Source of the DNA: Desulfobacteraceae bacterium UBA2174
GTDB lineage: Bacteria > Desulfobacterota > Desulfobacteria > Desulfobacterales > UBA2174
Direction of reading: 5' to 3'
DNA: 64,000 nt
NCBI GenBank assembly: GCA_002327445.1
Contig: DCWA01000029.1
Span: 1-64,000 of the forward strand
Below the pieces are notes generated by a model. The model was not told the DNA's origin, did not search any database, and saw nothing but the letters and a program-made list of their open reading frames with translations. Of the stretch, positions 20,101 through 28,120 are shown piece after piece (position 1 is the stretch's first letter; each line of letters opens with the position of its first letter). Both the position numbers and the translations under genes were made by a program.

Positions 20101-21068
20101 TTTACGGCATCAATCAATCCTTTGAGATGTTTCCACAAATCGTACTGGTCGGTATCTCGGCGCTCCCCCCATTGGAACTTGCGCGCCTCCTCACAAAGGG
20201 CTTGAATAGAGTGCCGGCGGTAAAGCTCGGCCTTTTCCGGATCGGAGGGCAGCAACCGTCGGGCCTCGGCATAGAAAAGGAACAGGCAGCGGTAGATGAA
20301 CTTGACGGCGCTCTTAAAAATTTCCGCCCGCTCCTCTTCCGTGTATTCTCCGCCGCTCTTGCGGGTGTCGAAAATGAAACCGTTGCAGATATACTGGAGA
20401 ACTTCGTCCACCTGGGCCAAAAACGGCGTCTTGACGAGGGTTTCGAGCACATGTTCCGACTTTTCCCGGTCCCGGTCCAGCCGGCACTTGTAGACCCCGG
20501 CAGACGCTTCATCCTGCCTGTCTTTCGGCGCTTCAGCCTCCTCGGGGATGAAGGAATCCTTGTGGAAAAAACGTTCGAACAGGCCGTACTCGGCCTCATC
20601 CGATCCTTCCAGGGCCACGGCCAGGGGCAACTCCACATAGTCTTCATAGGGCCTGGAGCTTTTGGTGGTGTACAGGCGCCAAACGGCGCCGTCGGTCAGG
20701 ATTCCCCAGTTGAGTTCGCGCTTCTGGAGTTGGGCCAACAGTTTGGCCGGGTAGAAGCTTCCGACGGCGGTCTCGTTGATGTCCGCCCCCGGCGGGACGA
20801 GATAGAGCACGCTGATGCAGTCCTGAAATCCGTAATCCTCAAACAACGGGTAAACACCCGGAAGGTCCGGTTTAACAGGAGGGACGAACTCCAGATAACT
20901 CAGCGCATTTTTCAGGAAAGAGTCCCAGAGCGATTCGGTGCCCTGATTGTTTCGCCCGCGCCAGGTCTGCGCCAGGGTGGCCATGCGCCCATGGGCTGCG
21001 TCGTCGAGAGCCTCGGTTTTTTTGAGCGCTTCGATGAACAGTGCGCTGAACAGTCCGTTATTCTTCAT
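17112..21068 (-). CDS. pglX: PglX-like / Eco57I-type adenine methylase (type IIG-like)
   Basis: A 1318-residue N6-adenine DNA methylase. SAM motif I is VCDPAMGSGHFL (about 524) and the catalytic motif IV is VGNPPWD (about 777). A long target-recognition region follows. The N-terminus (about 100-135, ELNWGILTDGAVWRLY) resembles the nuclease-like N-terminal domain of type IIG and Eco57I enzymes. PglX of BREX usually carries NPPY; NPPW is a tolerated variant of the motif. The ATG overlaps the upstream gene by four bases. In context it most likely marks self DNA for the BREX-like system. An independent type IIG restriction enzyme is the main alternative. Confidence 0.8.
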   Translation of the reverse strand: MKNNGLFSALFIEALKKTEALDDAAHGRMATLAQTWRGRNNQGTESLWDSFLKNALSYLEFVPPVKPDLPGVYPLFEDYGFQDCISVLYLVPPGADINETAVGSFYPAKLLAQLQKRELNWGILTDGAVWRLYTTKSSRPYEDYVELPLAVALEGSDEAEYGLFERFFHKDSFIPEEAEAPKDRQDEASAGVYKCRLDRDREKSEHVLETLVKTPFLAQVDEVLQYICNGFIFDTRKSGGEYTEEERAEIFKSAVKFIYRCLFLFYAEARRLLPSDPEKAELYRRHSIQALCEEARKFQWGERRDTDQYDLWKHLKGLIDAVNDGDPEYGIMGYDGGLFDDEEERFLGQHQLRNDFMARALYLLAFVEPYINEPDGEYAIPYDDLEVRHLGELYENILEYTVLLADADRIRRRTKKGVEILLASQTTRKQGDTLIKKGDVYFGESALERKQTGSYYTPESLVRFLNKKTIVQPLKKKFEQDYRNRFDELLEQARKGYDAGTRRGAAQAASAMVERFVEEEVLEFKVCDPAMGSGHFLVDAANQMAGLVVALLEEVPHVEGMQVSVTSRPNDWRRRITRHCIYGVDLNSLAVNLAKLSLWLNCFAIEHKLTFLDHHVRCGNSLIGIRSLKQLASIPTRKKESNKKENGQRLLFDYNDLSVTLSNVACRVAAIQQIDEDDTDSQKAALDEAVDAVFFLRPLADLFTAYLMDTDIQPEDYKEIFERLAKGQSVAGTLNPTLATTLESVEAYRYWHHFFHWPLEFPDVFGPDAVGGFSATVGNPPWDIVKPNSQEFFLDYDPAFRSYKKQEANRASERLMAENPAIAKKWKQYCDGFTEQSAFFKEPLNYSALGKGDINTFKLFLEQFFTILNDKGRMGIVVPSGLYTDQGCQPLRERFFYESKIDFLYGFENRWPTVFSAVDGRFKFITFGTQKGGQTDRFKCAFMEHDPERLPLIDANVLKMSVKQVKKFSPETLSVMEFKSQRDIDVTAKIYGDWPLLGENLKGTWNVKFRSELHMTNDSHLFRTTETDCPLYEGKMIWLFDAAFEQPRYWLDRNEAEKSLGENAWEGKHYRVGFRDIAASTNERTLVSTIIPKCFHGNKIPTVSPANNTDNYTGPNISEALWLTSALSSFCIDFLIRQKVSTTLNYFYVYSLPIPKKFNNPIQLSALEAVRARTTRLICVAQAFSDLWEAIFERTWQSSEFWYPSSAPIEKYGPAHEQEIRKRLRDEAKNLTPEWGLHCGVHDRLPDRRDTGDRAQLRAEIDAYVAHLYGLSRDDFAYILDTFPVLKKKEEKAFGEFMSKRKCLEEYDRLKPLVENMK

Positions 21069-21532
21069 AATGCCAGTGTCTCCCGCTGGTCGACCACATA
21101 TTGATACCTAAAGCGGTTGCCGAAATCGTGAGTGGCGATGGTCTTGTCGTATTGGATCGCAAAAAGAAGCCCGGGATCTCCTCTCCAATTTCGGATGCGC
21201 TCGAGAAACTCCCCGGTAGCGCGGGTCTGGGCCGACCATGTCGCCTTGAGAAACTCCATCCCCGAAACGATGAGCACGGAAGTCTCTCGCCAGCCTTTCA
21301 AAAACTCGAAAAAGTTCGGGACCAGCATCTGCCCGGCCTTGGCGGCCAGTTCGTTGTCTTGGGCGAAACGATCCAGCAGGTCGATTTGCTCGGCGCCGGA
21401 CTGACGTGCCAACTCCGCCGCCCATGCCTTTTGTTCCACGTAATTATGGGTGAGTACGATGCACGCCTTGCCGCGGGGACGGGCGGGCAGTTCGTCTCTC
21501 ACGAGTTTTACCATGTCGACCGGCGTGTTCAT
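21065..21532 (-). CDS. Small BrxF-like protein without a P-loop
   Basis: A 155-residue soluble protein between the DUF4007-like and pglX-like genes, with a four-base overlap into the latter. Its layout (KACIVLTHNYVEQ near the N-terminus, ETSVLIVSGMEFL in the middle and an F-RYQYVV tail) recalls the small ATPase-like BrxF of type 3 BREX, which sits in a similar place. The GKS/T of Walker A is absent, so it would not bind ATP in the usual way. Assignment to BrxF is a weak inference; what is certain is its tight place in the operon. Confidence 0.5.
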   Translation of the reverse strand: MNTPVDMVKLVRDELPARPRGKACIVLTHNYVEQKAWAAELARQSGAEQIDLLDRFAQDNELAAKAGQMLVPNFFEFLKGWRETSVLIVSGMEFLKATWSAQTRATGEFLERIRNWRGDPGLLFAIQYDKTIATHDFGNRFRYQYVVDQRETLAL

Positions 21533-21545
21533 CGACTATGTTCCC

Positions 21546-22826
21546 TCATGCAGCCGTTGGCTGTGGATCGCGGTTTTCATAATGGGCAAGGAGAAACTCG
21601 ATGGCCGTGTAGCCCACTTTCAGGCGGATCTGGTCGAGGTTGTGGGTCGTCTCGTAGCGCAGCCAGCCCCGGTCGTGGAGTCCTTCGATCTGCTGGCGCA
21701 AGACAGCGGTATCCATCCCGAACACCATGGCTGGAGAACCCGGCGTTTCTGCCAACTCGCCAACTTGTGCAAGCTGAGACCCGCTGCCGACGATCATGTC
21801 GTAAATCATGGCCGCTAGCACGATCGGAGTGGGGCTCGTGTACCGCCGCCGGTAGAGCTCGTCGTTTGTGGAGATTTGCAGGATCTGAAGCCGGCTGAAG
21901 TCTCTGTTTAGGTAGGCATCCACCAGAAATCGGATTTCCTTGGGCACATGATCTTTAATGGTCTTTGCGGCATATTCCCCTTGCAGCCGGTCCCTAAAAT
22001 ATTGCTGCCATCCTTCCTGGGACATGGCGGGTTCATGCACCAGAAGATGATTGAACACGTCGAACCAGAGATAATTCTCGTAAGAGCCGGCCCCTTTGTA
22101 GTGACACCATTCCAATGTCCCTTGCCCTTCGAGGAAAAGGTCGTGCGCGGCGATGATGATCCCGATAGGTGTCAGTGTCTGGCTACGGATCTGAATAAGC
22201 CCCAAGGCGGCGCCGATGCTGATCAGGCTGGCCACCTGGCCATCAGGCAAGCCGGAGTTCTCAACCAAGGTGTCGCGACTGATTTTCTTGACGGCCCGAT
22301 TTTCAAGCAGAAAACTCAAGACACGGGAAAAATGATTCGATTCGAACAGGTGGCTCCGGCTGACCTGCAATTTACGCGGGGCGGGTTTTGCTTTGGCCGG
22401 TGCTTCAGGCAGAGGCTTTTGGTCCCTGCCGTCTTTCGGCCCCATCGGAGAACCCTTCGGCTCAGATTCGTCCGCTCCCCCGCCAAACAGTGGTATCTGG
22501 CCGGGCGCTTCACCTTCAGCCGACGAAGCCGTTGCATCAGACGTAATTCCCACGCCATGAAGGGCGTGCACCACCTTCAGCAGGGTCATGGCGGCCAGAC
22601 CAAGGCCTTTGACCTTGCCGAGGGCATCCGGCGGTGCGTTCAAGGCCTTGGCAGCACTCCCAAAGATGCGGATCAGCTCCCTTGCGATTGGCTGAACGTT
22701 CTTACGCGGAATTGCATAGGTCAGCAACAGCTCAAGGAGCGCCTCATCGGATCTGGCTTCCGCATCCCCTTTGAGAAAACGGTCCCGCAACCGTTGCCGG
22801 TGCCCTTTTTTTTCTTCTATCGACAT
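21546..22826 (-). CDS. RadC-type HhH domain fused to DUF4007-like domain
   Basis: A 426-residue protein. Residues 5-85 closely match the N-terminal helix-hairpin-helix region of RadC (HRQRLRDRFL, ELLLTYAIPRKN, then VKGLGLAAMTLLK), but the RadC metal-binding domain is missing. After a Pro/Ala-rich linker (about 95-145), residues 150-420 resemble DUF4007, with LTPIGIII, a D-LFLE-TLEW stretch and a helical tail. DUF4007 proteins are known beside DNA-modification defence genes. The combination suggests a DNA-binding or DNA-structure-sensing subunit. It lies 39 bases behind the Cys/His protein gene and 13 bases before the BrxF-like gene. Confidence 0.65.
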   Translation of the reverse strand: MSIEEKKGHRQRLRDRFLKGDAEARSDEALLELLLTYAIPRKNVQPIARELIRIFGSAAKALNAPPDALGKVKGLGLAAMTLLKVVHALHGVGITSDATASSAEGEAPGQIPLFGGGADESEPKGSPMGPKDGRDQKPLPEAPAKAKPAPRKLQVSRSHLFESNHFSRVLSFLLENRAVKKISRDTLVENSGLPDGQVASLISIGAALGLIQIRSQTLTPIGIIIAAHDLFLEGQGTLEWCHYKGAGSYENYLWFDVFNHLLVHEPAMSQEGWQQYFRDRLQGEYAAKTIKDHVPKEIRFLVDAYLNRDFSRLQILQISTNDELYRRRYTSPTPIVLAAMIYDMIVGSGSQLAQVGELAETPGSPAMVFGMDTAVLRQQIEGLHDRGWLRYETTHNLDQIRLKVGYTAIEFLLAHYENRDPQPTAA

Positions 22827-22865
22827 CTTCGCGCCATTGTTTCTCTTTGTCCGCGTTTGCCTGTT

Positions 22866-23282
22866 CTATTTCGGTGGTTGCCTGAAATCCACAGTGGCCT
22901 GGTCCGGACCTGAGATTGGATCCGGTCCTGCTTGGCCTGCCTCAACCATCGCCTTTTTCCGTTCTGCTTCGGCCCGCGATGGAATGCCTTGTCTACGGCA
23001 TTCAGGGTGATCGCACCCTTCTTCGTGGATCTGAAAAATGGTTCGGTGGCAGATGCAGCACGGCACATAGTACATCATTTCATCGCGTTGTTTGTCGGTG
23101 ATTTGATGCGGAGGGATGTCACAGCCCTCCAGCAAATCGCCGGGCACAAGATGCCAAGCGTCCGGCCGGATACAAATATTGCTCCGTATCCGGATCTCGC
23201 CCTTTGATCGTTTCCTTTCCGGGCGGTGATCCTGAAAAGACCAGGTTTCAGCGCTCTCGGGTTCAGTTACCGGGCTCGGCAT
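22866..23282 (-). CDS. Small Cys/His-rich protein, putative zinc binding
   Basis: A 138-residue protein of unknown family. The central segment CCICHRTIFQIHEEGC followed by HPEC can bind zinc: two close Cys pairs with interspersed His at about residues 75-95. Termini are charged and probably flexible. Its start overlaps the Hsp70-like gene by about 20 bases, so the two are likely coupled. It resembles a small zinc-ribbon adapter, but nothing firmer can be said. Confidence 0.6.
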   Translation of the reverse strand: MPSPVTEPESAETWSFQDHRPERKRSKGEIRIRSNICIRPDAWHLVPGDLLEGCDIPPHQITDKQRDEMMYYVPCCICHRTIFQIHEEGCDHPECRRQGIPSRAEAERKKAMVEAGQAGPDPISGPDQATVDFRQPPK

Positions 23283-24804
23283 TGCGTCCTCCTTCGATGC
23301 TCAAACCGAATTCCAAGTCATGAATATAAGCTGCCCGCCTGTCACCCCGCAAAAGAGAAAGGGCCTGTATCTCGCCGATCAGGTCATGATCTATCGTCAC
23401 CTCAACCTGAAGCCTCTCAAACAGGGGCCTTGCGTGCGGGTCTACTGGCAGTTCCAGGTGGGTGTAAGGTAAACGAGGATCGTCTTGAGCTTCACGGCCC
23501 GGCCATTTGGGGCGCACAAAGAGAAACTTGGCAAAGCCGTCGCTGGGGTCCACGCAGTAAAGATCCATCCGGCGTTGGATCGCCTTGCCGTTCAAAGGCA
23601 AACTGGTACCGGCTGGAATCAATTCGACAAAGCTGTTGTCTGCATGCAGAAGTTCCATGGGTTTAGCCATTTGCAGCCCAACGCCATCGTGGGCAATCCA
23701 GGCCGCACCTTCAGAAATGACCGTCGCCGCATTCGGAATGAGCCGCAGACGCTGCATGCCGAATATTTCGCGCAATCCTTCCTGAATCGCCGGCATGGAA
23801 ACCATACCGCCCGTGGCCAGGCAGAATTCTATGGCGCCGCGATGCACACCGGCAAGGTCCAGAACAGTTTCGATCTTCCCCAGCCCTTGCGAAACCAGAT
23901 CTTTCACGGCCCCATCGAATTCGGCCCTGGAAACCTCCAACCGCAGATCCTTTTCTGGTCCAGGCACTGCCAGCAAGTCCCTGACAAACATGGTCGTCGA
24001 TTGCCGCGAGCTAAGGGCGATCTTGGCATCTTCACAGGCCTGGATCAGGCGCGACTCGGCACTGGGTTGCATTCGGCTCCAGTCCGCAAGCGGATAATGC
24101 CCTTCATGTCGCTGCCGGACAAGTTGAAGCAGTCTTCTGTCGAACAGGTCCCCACCCAGCTCTGTGTCACCGGTGTTGAAAACCTGGGTCAGCACGCCTT
24201 GTCGAAGCTGGCACAGTGTCATGTCAAGGGTACCGCCGCCCCAGTCGAACACCAGGACTAGGCGGCGTTCCAGATTTGCAATTTCGCGGTGAAAATCAGG
24301 TTGGGTGCGAAGATAGCCGTAAAGCGCGGCTAGCGGCTCATGCACAAACTGGTGGATGCCGACCCCTGCTTTCTTGGCCGCCTGGCGCAATTCGGCGCGA
24401 GCCAAGCCCCGCATGGTCACGGGAATCGTAATCACGGCGGATTCAAAAGCGTTGCCTTCAAATCCTCGGCGAAGCGCATCCTGACGAAGGAAACGCAGCA
24501 CATCCGCAACTACGTCCACCGCCTGGCGGGTGACGCCGCCGACATAAATTCCGGTAGGCGAACCCAAAAACATTTTGGGAGATCGTACTATGTCGCCAAA
24601 AACGCCGAGGCCAAGTTCGTTGAGCTGGTCTTTGGCCTGCCGTCCCACAATGGGCTCACCACCGGGATACCAGACGACGGACGGATGAGGCCGCCCGTCC
24701 TGGGTGAAAACGCGGGGCTCGGGCATCAGAGTGCCCGGGTCCTGTCCGATGACAGAGGCCACGCTGTTGGTAGTTCCAAAATCTATTCCGAAGGTTGCAG
24801 GCAT
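23263..24804 (-). CDS. Hsp70/DnaK-like ATPase in the defence operon
   Basis: A 513-residue actin-fold ATPase of the Hsp70 type. Phosphate loop 1 is FGIDFGTTNSV (about residues 5-15), phosphate loop 2 is LVFDWGGGTLDMTL (about 200) and the adenosine loop LATGGMVSMP lies near 350. The region after the ATPase core is only about 120 residues long and does not look like a canonical DnaK peptide-binding domain and lid, so it is a specialised paralogue, not housekeeping DnaK. The ATG at 24804 has AGGGAGG 5 bases upstream; a longer frame has none. It overlaps the coiled-coil gene by 22 bases and probably acts with it. Confidence 0.85.
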   Translation of the reverse strand: MPATFGIDFGTTNSVASVIGQDPGTLMPEPRVFTQDGRPHPSVVWYPGGEPIVGRQAKDQLNELGLGVFGDIVRSPKMFLGSPTGIYVGGVTRQAVDVVADVLRFLRQDALRRGFEGNAFESAVITIPVTMRGLARAELRQAAKKAGVGIHQFVHEPLAALYGYLRTQPDFHREIANLERRLVLVFDWGGGTLDMTLCQLRQGVLTQVFNTGDTELGGDLFDRRLLQLVRQRHEGHYPLADWSRMQPSAESRLIQACEDAKIALSSRQSTTMFVRDLLAVPGPEKDLRLEVSRAEFDGAVKDLVSQGLGKIETVLDLAGVHRGAIEFCLATGGMVSMPAIQEGLREIFGMQRLRLIPNAATVISEGAAWIAHDGVGLQMAKPMELLHADNSFVELIPAGTSLPLNGKAIQRRMDLYCVDPSDGFAKFLFVRPKWPGREAQDDPRLPYTHLELPVDPHARPLFERLQVEVTIDHDLIGEIQALSLLRGDRRAAYIHDLEFGLSIEGGRNAEPGN

Positions 24805-25841
24805 TCGGCCTCCCTTTCGATCAGTTGCAGCGCATCTTCCAGCCGTTCCTGGATCGCCACGGTCCACGGTGGATCAGTGAGCGAGGCATCCAAGGCGGTC
24901 TGAAGCAATCGAGTGAGTTGGCCCTGAAGCATGCCACGTATCTTTCCCCGCAGATCGTCCATTTTGTGCCGGTAGCCGTCACGGAGATCGACGATCTGCT
25001 GTTCAAGTTTAGCAGCCCTGCTTTCAGTAGTGGCTATTTGTGATCGAAGCTGATTGATTTCGGATTTCAGCTTGCCTATCTCGGCATCCAAGGTTTCATT
25101 CTCGTCCGACAACCTTGTGACATCTGCGGCCTGGGCACGAATCTTGGCGCTGAGGCCTGCCTTCTCTACAGATGCTGCTTTCGCATAAACCAGCAGGGCG
25201 GAAAGCACTGCCGGGGTCGGCGAGGCGCCCAGAAGAGCGGCAAGTGAGGATTGCAGTGGTTTCTGGGCTGGCTTCTTCTTTCCCCGCCCCTTGGCAGGCT
25301 TGGTTAATGACTGACCGATCAGTGCTACGGACGTGTCATGGTCGACGACACCGCGCTGCCAACCGAACTGGAGTAAAAGAAGAAGTTGGAGCAACTCGTT
25401 TTTCTTTAAGGGCTTTTTGCGGAAGGTGTCCAACCAAGAGGAGACGGCGTCTTTGAAATCTTCTTTATCCAAGGATTCGGTAATAGCAGCAATACCAAAC
25501 CGCTCTATCGTAACTTTAGCGAAATCCAATATGATGCGATGCAAGCTGTCGCCGAACGCGCCGCAAGCCTGGAACAGGTCCAGAAGCCGTGCGATTTTGT
25601 CCGGCTTGGTGAGAAGAACATCAGAAAATTGGGCTCTTACGGCGTCGTCCGGTACAGTGATGCCTGTTTTAACGACGGCCGACTCCATCTTACGAAGAAA
25701 CGCAAGGGGCGATATTTTTTTGCCCGTGAGGTATCTCACCCATGGGGAAGCGGCCTCGTTTGGTGCTTCTTGAGTGCCGGTATCTGCCACTTGATCGCGT
25801 CGTTTTCTCTTGTTTGAGCTTGATTTTTCCTCAGGAATCAT
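24783..25841 (-). CDS. Coiled-coil protein, partner of Hsp70-like ATPase
   Basis: A 352-residue protein. The first 35 residues are basic and Ser-rich, the middle is helical, and residues about 220-310 form a long coiled coil (TRLSDENETLDAEIGKLKSE and following heptads). I chose the ATG at 25841: GGAGGAA lies 10 bases upstream and it overlaps the zinc-finger gene by 11 bases. The stop overlaps the start of the Hsp70-like gene, so it may be that ATPase's dedicated partner, comparable to a nucleotide-exchange factor. No known family recognised. Confidence 0.65.
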   Translation of the reverse strand: MIPEEKSSSNKRKRRDQVADTGTQEAPNEAASPWVRYLTGKKISPLAFLRKMESAVVKTGITVPDDAVRAQFSDVLLTKPDKIARLLDLFQACGAFGDSLHRIILDFAKVTIERFGIAAITESLDKEDFKDAVSSWLDTFRKKPLKKNELLQLLLLLQFGWQRGVVDHDTSVALIGQSLTKPAKGRGKKKPAQKPLQSSLAALLGASPTPAVLSALLVYAKAASVEKAGLSAKIRAQAADVTRLSDENETLDAEIGKLKSEINQLRSQIATTESRAAKLEQQIVDLRDGYRHKMDDLRGKIRGMLQGQLTRLLQTALDASLTDPPWTVAIQERLEDALQLIEREAECLQPSE

Positions 25842-27006
25842 GATTCGAATATTCCTCCAATCGGCAATGTGCCCATTGTTTGAGCATTGGATCAAAGCGG
25901 ATCGCATGCAAATGCGGCAAAGCGTCATTTTTGAAGCCCAACCGCAGATAGCCCTCCGCACATATTACATGAATCTTAGCCAGATCCTGTTCACTGACCG
26001 GCGCCGTGCCGCGTGTCAACTGGCGCAATGCCTCAAGTTCAGTCAGTGAAAGGCCGCTTTCAGTATCAAGGGACCGACAAGCCGCCAATATACGGGCAGT
26101 TGTCTCATCCACCGGGCAGACTGCACTGTTAGCCCGCTTCGACGGGTCCTGCAAGACCAAGCAGGCCAAATCCTGCTGGCCTGCATGACAAACCCCTTTG
26201 AAAAAATTCAAACCAATCGCCAAATCCGGAGTAGTTGGGGGTGCGCCAGCGGAAAAATCGTTCAAATTGAAACGAATGCTTCCTGAAACCGCTAATGCCA
26301 CAGGACGGTGAAACAGGCGCAAAACTTCCAGCGCCGACCGCATTTTGACTGCGAACTCCTCAAACCCAACGGGAGCGTGAGTCGGATTGCGACGCTCCTT
26401 TAAGATAATACCCAGGGCATAATCGCCGAGTGCGCTGCCGTACTCTTTGACCGGCGCTTCAGCCGGCAATCCGGCTTCGTAGGATTGCAGGTGGGAGTGC
26501 CGCAGCTCGTCAACAACCAAGGAGCCGATGAAAAGCGCATCGACGGCGTTGAGAGCGGTAGGTTGCGGGATGCGAAAACGGATATGATATTCTTCCTCGG
26601 TTCGGGCCTGATCGACCTCGCGCTTATGAACCAGCCGGACCGTCCAGGTCGAATTGTCTGGCTCGACGAGTCGCTTGCGGAAATCGGGGACGGTGAGCGT
26701 TTCCCATGCGCCCCCGTCCGGCCTCACATGACATGCCTCGCATTGCACCACTTCCACATCGCTCACTCTCAGAGCGGACCGGAGGGTGCTTTCACGCATT
26801 AATGGCTGGCCATTAATATAGATGGCGGGCAATTCGAGAGGGTGCTCAAGATTGTAGTGCAGTTTAAGTTCTTCTGATGAGAAAAACTCCTTACCGCAGC
26901 AATTGCAGACATATATCGGCTCTGGGTGGGCATCCAGGGTGCTTTTAGGCTGACTTTCCCAAAACCGATCAATTATTCCCTCATGGATCCAGCCGACTGT
27001 AGGCAT
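25831..27006 (-). CDS. C2H2 zinc-finger protein heading the BREX-like operon
   Basis: A 391-residue protein with a classic C2H2 finger at residues 34-55: C-x2-C-x12-H-x4-H (C34, C37, H50, H55). A second CEAC pair follows near residue 95. The rest is mixed alpha/beta and unrecognised. A GGAGG site lies 5 bases before the ATG, and it is the first of the overlapping genes that continue into the coiled-coil and Hsp70-like genes. Single C2H2 fingers are uncommon in bacteria; this one could bind DNA or a protein partner. Function unknown. Confidence 0.65.
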   Translation of the reverse strand: MPTVGWIHEGIIDRFWESQPKSTLDAHPEPIYVCNCCGKEFFSSEELKLHYNLEHPLELPAIYINGQPLMRESTLRSALRVSDVEVVQCEACHVRPDGGAWETLTVPDFRKRLVEPDNSTWTVRLVHKREVDQARTEEEYHIRFRIPQPTALNAVDALFIGSLVVDELRHSHLQSYEAGLPAEAPVKEYGSALGDYALGIILKERRNPTHAPVGFEEFAVKMRSALEVLRLFHRPVALAVSGSIRFNLNDFSAGAPPTTPDLAIGLNFFKGVCHAGQQDLACLVLQDPSKRANSAVCPVDETTARILAACRSLDTESGLSLTELEALRQLTRGTAPVSEQDLAKIHVICAEGYLRLGFKNDALPHLHAIRFDPMLKQWAHCRLEEYSNHDS

Positions 27007-27122
27007 CGCACCTCCATGATCGTATTAAGGAGTTTGCATGCATCGAGTCCCCTGAAAGCGAAAAAATTCCGTAATGCAAGGCCAAGACGTTCGCCCATGT
27101 TGGACTCGTTTCGGGCCAGCGG

Positions 27123-27794
27123 TCATGTAAACACCAAGATGCCGCGACGAGGTGAAAATCCCACCTTGCGGTCTTTCAAGATCTGGTTGCCTATAACCCC
27201 AACCGCACCGGTCAAAGACAACGCCATGCCGAGCAGCTCCGGCAACTGGCCGCATCGCAGCGTGAACGTCGAAGCGCCCAATGTCATGTCCACCAGAAAG
27301 GTTCGGGTTTGGAATTGGCCAAATGCGGGTAAAAAATCGGCGACTGTACCAGCCGTCGGAAATCTAGCGATTTCATCGTCCTGGAAATAGGAGATCTTTG
27401 CGCCAGTGTCGAACACCATGGAATAGGTTGCGCCGTTGATACGAACTTCAAGGGTGGGAACACCCATGAAGGATCCGGTCTCGATTGCCTTGCCCTCCAA
27501 GTCCAACTGCTTCAGCGAGAAGAATATCGTGCCATCGGAAACATCAAATAGCGTGTCGAAAGCCTGGAAGATGTCGGAACCGATTATCCCCGCCGTCGGG
27601 TGGCCGACGTATTCGGACAAGGTCTCCGGGGTCAACCCCTTGTAGCTTCTTGCAACCTGAAAGGTCTCCCCATCAATTGTGAATTCAGACGAATCGCCAA
27701 AACTTGCCGGCGCCCCGGTGTCCAGCAGCAAGTCCGTGTCGTTGATGCTCACGAAAAGGTGGCCATCTATAAATTTGAGCGGCAGTGAGACCAT
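27123..27794 (-). CDS. Tandem retropepsin-like aspartic protease
   Basis: A 223-residue protein made of two retropepsin-like lobes in one chain. Lobe 1 has DLLLDTGA (catalytic D25) and GIIGSDIF (about 69-76). Lobe 2 has MVFDTGA (D129) and GVIGNQIL near the end. Retropepsin-like proteins usually have one lobe and dimerise; here both half-sites are in one polypeptide, as in pepsins. No signal peptide is visible, so it should act in the cytoplasm. A GGGAG site lies 7 bases before the ATG. It is separated from the BREX-like operon by 116 bases, on the same strand, with dispersed repeat copy A about 35 bases upstream. Confidence 0.7.
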   Translation of the reverse strand: MVSLPLKFIDGHLFVSINDTDLLLDTGAPASFGDSSEFTIDGETFQVARSYKGLTPETLSEYVGHPTAGIIGSDIFQAFDTLFDVSDGTIFFSLKQLDLEGKAIETGSFMGVPTLEVRINGATYSMVFDTGAKISYFQDDEIARFPTAGTVADFLPAFGQFQTRTFLVDMTLGASTFTLRCGQLPELLGMALSLTGAVGVIGNQILKDRKVGFSPRRGILVFT

Positions 27795-27828
27795 TTCCGT
27801 CTCCCGACAAACGTTCGGTCTTAGAACG

Positions 27829-28065
27829 ACAAAACCCGCATTGCGAAGGACGGAAATCTTTCGCAGGGCGGGCTTGAGTCAGCCTGGTGTCAGCCTGATT
27901 TTTGGCATTTTGCCTGTCCCTTTGGGCCATGGGTCAATGGCTGGGTCAATGTACTGAGACCAGCTTCAGATTACAAGCCCCAAAATATCGATTTCACAAA
28001 GAATAGTAATGATTCCCGTTTATGGACGGTTCATCCTTTTTCTGGTTGTCGGATGACTTCCCGGA
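27829..28065 (+). repeat. Dispersed hairpin repeat, copy A
   Basis: Diverged copy of the 27.8-34.4 kb repeat family. The first hairpin (TGCGAA paired with TTCGCA) differs from copy C (GGCGAA with TTCGCC) on both sides of the stem, a compensatory change. The 3' part, from CTTCAGATTACAAGCCCC onward, is almost identical to copy C for about 100 bases. Confidence 0.75.
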
Positions 28066-28120
28066 TCCTCCACCCGCTCCTCTCCACCCCTTCTACCACC
28101 GCCCACTGACATACTGCGTC

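Noticed and set aside
19224..21104. Long plus-strand frame (626 codons) opposite the pglX-like gene
   Set aside because: Lies entirely on the reverse of a gene with clear methylase motifs; composition is that of a GC-rich shadow and no domain is recognisable.
3630..27006. DISARM or plain type I BREX assignment
   Set aside because: No DrmA, DrmB or DrmC proteins; for type I BREX the brxA and brxB genes and a Lon-type BrxL are missing.
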